DNA from: JAWXUU01 sp044426085
GTDB taxonomy: Bacteria; Bacillota; Clostridia; Christensenellales; CAMQZB01
Length of the DNA: 64,000 bases
Direction of reading: 5' to 3'
Assembly: GCA_044426085.1 (NCBI GenBank)
Contig: JAWXUU010000005.1
Coordinates: forward strand, 76,182-140,181
Made by a program: the position numbers and the translations under genes
Part shown: positions 61,759 through 64,000 of the stretch, one piece after another
Layout of the letters: every line of letters begins with the position of its first letter
How positions within the stretch are numbered: the first letter of the stretch is position 1
The notes under the pieces: generated by a model
What the model was told of the DNA's origin: nothing
Database searches by the model: none
Seen by the model: the letters and a program-made list of their open reading frames with translations, nothing else

Positions 61759-62442
61759 TTAATCGGTAATCATTTTTTGCTTTCGCTTAGAGTATCGCTT
61801 TTTTGCAAAATATATTATAACTACAACAAACAAGGCAACCGTCTGAACCCATGTGCTTGATAATTTACAGTAGACAATATCTTTTTCGCCATTGTGATAA
61901 CGAATTAATCTATCAAATATTAAGCCGATTTTTAATTTATATATTGTTCCATCTGATAATGTACTCTCATAAATATCACACTTATCAAAAAACTCTTGCG
62001 AATAGATTGATGATGCAAGATTTTCTATTAGTGCGGTCTCATTATGTAGCGATATAACGCAGCTATAATCATAATACAATAATACTAAAACGTCGCTATC
62101 CAATCCAAGTTCGACATATTTTTTATTGGGGTTATAAACCTTATAATAAAACGTTTCTTCATAAAATTTATAGACAATATAGCTATAATCATCATCAAAA
62201 AATAGTGCATTATCTTCAAGCACAGCACCGCCGACCATTTCATCATCACTCATAGCAAAGCCCACAAGCGAAAGAGATTCATTAGGCAAGCATTCTATTT
62301 TTTGAAACATTATTTCGTTCGAAAGCTCACCTGAATCAACATTTGCAAAAACATCTTTATGTACGCAAATAAAACTCATCATAAAAACTAATATAATAAG
62401 CGAAAACAAAGATATTTTATATAAAGTTGATTTTTTATTCAT
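61759..62442 (-). CDS. Membrane-anchored protein with extracellular domain, unknown
   Basis: 227 residues. Signal-anchor at about 8-28, an external domain rich in Tyr/Asp (YSYIVYKFYEETFYYKVYNPN), then a span at about 200-216 and a Lys/Arg tail. Its start overlaps the end of the small upstream frame (62435-62686) by 8 bases, suggesting a shared transcript. AT-rich codon use. No family is recognised. Confidence 0.58.
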   Translation of the reverse strand: MNKKSTLYKISLFSLIILVFMMSFICVHKDVFANVDSGELSNEIMFQKIECLPNESLSLVGFAMSDDEMVGGAVLEDNALFFDDDYSYIVYKFYEETFYYKVYNPNKKYVELGLDSDVLVLLYYDYSCVISLHNETALIENLASSIYSQEFFDKCDIYESTLSDGTIYKLKIGLIFDRLIRYHNGEKDIVYCKLSSTWVQTVALFVVVIIYFAKKRYSKRKQKMITD

Positions 62443-62686
62443 TAAATAAATTCCCTTTTTTTATGATTTCAGAATTATTCTTGACAGATGATATACCTGC
62501 GCCAAAACCAATTGGTAAAGACAATCCGCTATAACTCACACCATCTTGTTCCGATTGTGTAGAATACAAGCCTGCAATCACCAACATGCCTCCAGTGGTC
62601 ACGCTTTCTCCATCTATATACGAAACATCTGGCATATTATAGTATGTTGAACCAAGTGAAAAGCCCAGCGGAAAACCTATTGCCAT
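62435..62686 (-). CDS. Small Gly-rich protein, probable C-terminal gene fragment
   Basis: 83 residues with two related Gly-rich segments, AIGFPLGFSLG near the start and LSLPIGFGAGIS near the end, and the ending KKGNLFNE. No ribosome site precedes the ATG, and a stop codon lies ten codons upstream in frame. The ending is repeated in a second fragment at 62710-62803. It looks like the end of a larger protein left behind by recombination. Confidence 0.4.
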   Translation of the reverse strand: MAIGFPLGFSLGSTYYNMPDVSYIDGESVTTGGMLVIAGLYSTQSEQDGVSYSGLSLPIGFGAGISSVKNNSEIIKKGNLFNE

Positions 62687-62709
62687 TTTTGATAAAGTGC
62701 TTGTTGCTT

Positions 62710-62803
62710 TTAATCAAAAATGTTACCCCTTGATATTTCTGTTGTTGTGTTATTCATTTTAGATGCATCAATACCAGTGCCAATAGGAAAACTTATGTTA
62801 TTA
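62710..62803 (-). pseudogene. Second fragment sharing the Gly-rich C-terminal ending
   Basis: Read on the minus strand, ISFPIGTGIDASK-MNN-TTTEISRGNIFD-stop parallels LSLPIGFGAGISSVKNNSEI-IKKGNLFNE of the neighbouring frame. It has no start codon of its own and merges into the 3' end of the gene at 62793. Confidence 0.5.
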
Positions 62804-63488
62804 TCTGATAAATTATGTAAAACATTGCAAATCCTATATATGATATAAGTGTATTACCCCACATGGCACGACTAAGTTTTGAATAAAGCGAATACGCAGG
62901 CAATTTTTCTGTTGTTATATTTTTCATTTCTAAATTGGCACTATTTTGCCAATTTGAAAATTCTTCACAGGCTTTTTCTAGCTTTCTGTTAATTTTATCT
63001 TCATCACAAATAATCGAAGGTTCTTTTTTATAGACAAAGGTTTTATTAACAAAATACTTATCGTATTCATCAGAATAAGTTCTATTATCTTTTAATTTCT
63101 TGATATCTTGAATAAAAAAGCATATTTCTGTCTCAAAATTTATATTCTTCTTTTTTGATATAAATATATGATTCCATGGCAAACGATATAGGTTACCTCC
63201 TTGCATTACGAGCAATCCATCTTTAGTAACAATAAACTTCAATTGTGCTTTTAAGCTATTATAATAGGTCACGAAATGAATAAGATTACTGATAACAAAA
63301 GCTATAAACCAAATTCTATCTATCTTACAGTATTCAACAAATGCACTAACTGAAAAATTCATTGTATTATCAATGAACCTGCCCAAAAAAGCAAATGTGC
63401 AGACAGCTGCAATAATAAAAAATATTCTTCTTCTATCAATCAAAAATATTGAATTGTCAAAAACATAAAGTCGTGAACCTATTTTCAT
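62793..63488 (-). CDS. Membrane protein of unknown function
   Basis: 231 residues. Two membrane spans near the N-terminus (about 22-38 and 58-75), a soluble part of about 130 residues that begins with a PH-like strand pattern (LKFIVTKDGLLVMQGGNLYRLPW), and a final span (about 212-230). The start is preceded by GAGGATATT. AT-rich codon use like its neighbours. The YcxB- or PH-like look of the middle is only suggestive. Confidence 0.6.
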   Translation of the reverse strand: MKIGSRLYVFDNSIFLIDRRRIFFIIAAVCTFAFLGRFIDNTMNFSVSAFVEYCKIDRIWFIAFVISNLIHFVTYYNSLKAQLKFIVTKDGLLVMQGGNLYRLPWNHIFISKKKNINFETEICFFIQDIKKLKDNRTYSDEYDKYFVNKTFVYKKEPSIICDEDKINRKLEKACEEFSNWQNSANLEMKNITTEKLPAYSLYSKLSRAMWGNTLISYIGFAMFYIIYQIIT

Positions 63489-63568
63489 AATAATATCCTC
63501 AGTCTATCAATTAAATTGCTCGTATATCCATTTACCAGAATCGTATATCCACCGACCTGCTTGAAACA

Positions 63569-63706
63569 TTAGATAGTATGCTCATATGTGCCACCTCCAT
63601 TATACATTACGTTTTTTGATTTTTCAATCTTTTTGTTACATTTTTCCATTTTTGTTTTCCTTTTTGTTTTTGTTTTTGCTTTTATTATTCTATTCATCTT
63701 TTGCAT
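63569..63706 (-). CDS. Short Lys-rich frame, doubtful
   Basis: 45 residues, MQKMNRIIKAKTKTKRKTK onward, with about one third Lys. GGAGGTGG lies about 12 bases before the ATG. Its end reads through the ribosome site (GGAGGTGG) of a 17-codon frame starting at 63585. A third frame at 63507-63569 encodes an amphipathic peptide, FQAGRWIYDSGKWIYEQFN. One or more of these may be remnants. Confidence 0.3.
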   Translation of the reverse strand: MQKMNRIIKAKTKTKRKTKMEKCNKKIEKSKNVMYNGGGTYEHTI

Positions 63707-63733
63707 GCAGTTTTTTGACCACCTCCAATCAGT

Positions 63734-63824
63734 ATGCGTTTCATCGCATATTTTTCTTAACGCTCCGTGTTCGAGTCCCATTATTATACAAAAAAAAGAG
63801 CGTTATTTCAAAAATAACGCTCTT
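63734..63824. repeat. Direct repeat unit with terminator hairpin, copy 1
   Basis: ATGCGTTTCATCGCAT, then a T-rich segment, TTCGAGTCCCATTATTATAC and the hairpin AAGAGCGTTATTT/AAATAACGCTCTT. The hairpin stem resembles the centre of repeat copies F and G. Confidence 0.75.
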
Positions 63825-63832
63825 TATGCTAA

Positions 63833-63853
63833 TGGTGTACCCGAAGGGACTCG
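63833..63853 (-). repeat. tRNA 3'-end remnant (possible attachment site scar)
   Basis: On the minus strand it ends CGAGT-CCCTT-CGGGTAC-A-CCA. This fits the end of the T loop, the 3' T stem, the 3' acceptor strand, the discriminator base and CCA of a tRNA. The rest of the tRNA is missing. Integrating elements commonly leave such 3' ends. Confidence 0.5.
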
Positions 63854-63906
63854 CTCCGTTGCGTTCGCTTTGCTCACTGCACTATCACGCCGCTCCGCTA
63901 AAAAAC

Positions 63907-63996
63907 ATGCGTTTCATCGCATATTTTTCTTAACGCTCCGTGTTCGAGTCCCATTATTATACAAAAAAAGAGCGTTATTTTTAAAATAACGCTCTA
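63907..63996. repeat. Direct repeat unit with terminator hairpin, copy 2
   Basis: The first ~62 bases are identical to 63734-63796, 173 bases further on. The hairpin GAGCGTTATTTT/AAAATAACGCTC differs only in the loop. Confidence 0.75.
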
Positions 63997-64000
63997 ATAC

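Noticed and set aside
63734..63996. Possible CRISPR-like repeat array
   Set aside because: Only two copies, about 90 bp long and 173 bases apart, with a terminator hairpin in each; no cas genes.

Overview
The window reads as a chromosomal segment of a low-GC Gram-positive bacterium, most likely an uncultured member of the Clostridia. The gene orders are typical of Bacillota: rpmF-plsX-rnc-smc-ftsY-ylxM-ffh, rpsP-khpA-rimM-trmD-rbgA-rnhB-yraN, comEC-holA, a cdaA cyclic-di-AMP locus, sepF-lspA-rluD-pyrR, and the Gram-positive markers ylbJ, tmcAL (ylbM) and YlxM. Promoters close to the sigma-A consensus and purine-rich Shine-Dalgarno sites are common. No complete rRNA or tRNA gene is visible.

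Layout. 1-2180: end of a polyamine-binding lipoprotein gene, then cytidine deaminase. 2361-19113: a phage-derived locus. It has a LexA/CI-type repressor with a self-cleavage site, a divergent pair of small regulators, and one long rightward operon. The operon encodes small and large terminase, a short-tail-phage portal, P22-type coat protein, head-tail and tail-hub proteins, a collagen-like fibre, a DUF6273 tip protein, a guanylate-kinase-like protein and four membrane or coiled-coil proteins. No integrase, replication or lysis gene is seen. 19210-26000: ispG, a PolC-like protein without its polymerase part, a MATE exporter, ylbJ and tmcAL. 26176-40669: acetate kinase and the ribosome/SRP/chromosome housekeeping genes ending in rplS. 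40734-46390: an orphan BrnA-like protein, TraX, RarA, Lgt, PncB and a coiled-coil protein. 46698-54176: AI-2E-type permease, ComEC, HolA, an M28-like peptidase, and CdaA with a 44-residue membrane peptide where CdaR normally sits. 54187-60748: DUF1015, aspartokinase, MazF, YggS, SepF, LspA, RluD, PyrR. 60749-64000: an AT-richer accessory stretch on the minus strand with unrecognised membrane proteins, gene fragments and a duplicated repeat holding a tRNA 3'-end remnant.

Three things stand out. First, the phage-like locus looks like an SOS-switchable particle-making module lacking the genes for independent spread. Its late promoter has no -35 box but has a palindrome centred near -40 and repeated GTGCCA boxes. 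Second, a family of 200-280 bp inverted-repeat elements (at least seven full or partial copies) sits between operons, most copies with a terminator-like hairpin at or near the centre; one copy supplies the stop codon of tmcAL. Third, an almost identical ~71-nt leader with a hairpin containing G-U pairs precedes both holA and pyrR. The PolC remnant in the normal polC position and the reduced CdaR are further departures from the usual Bacillota pattern.
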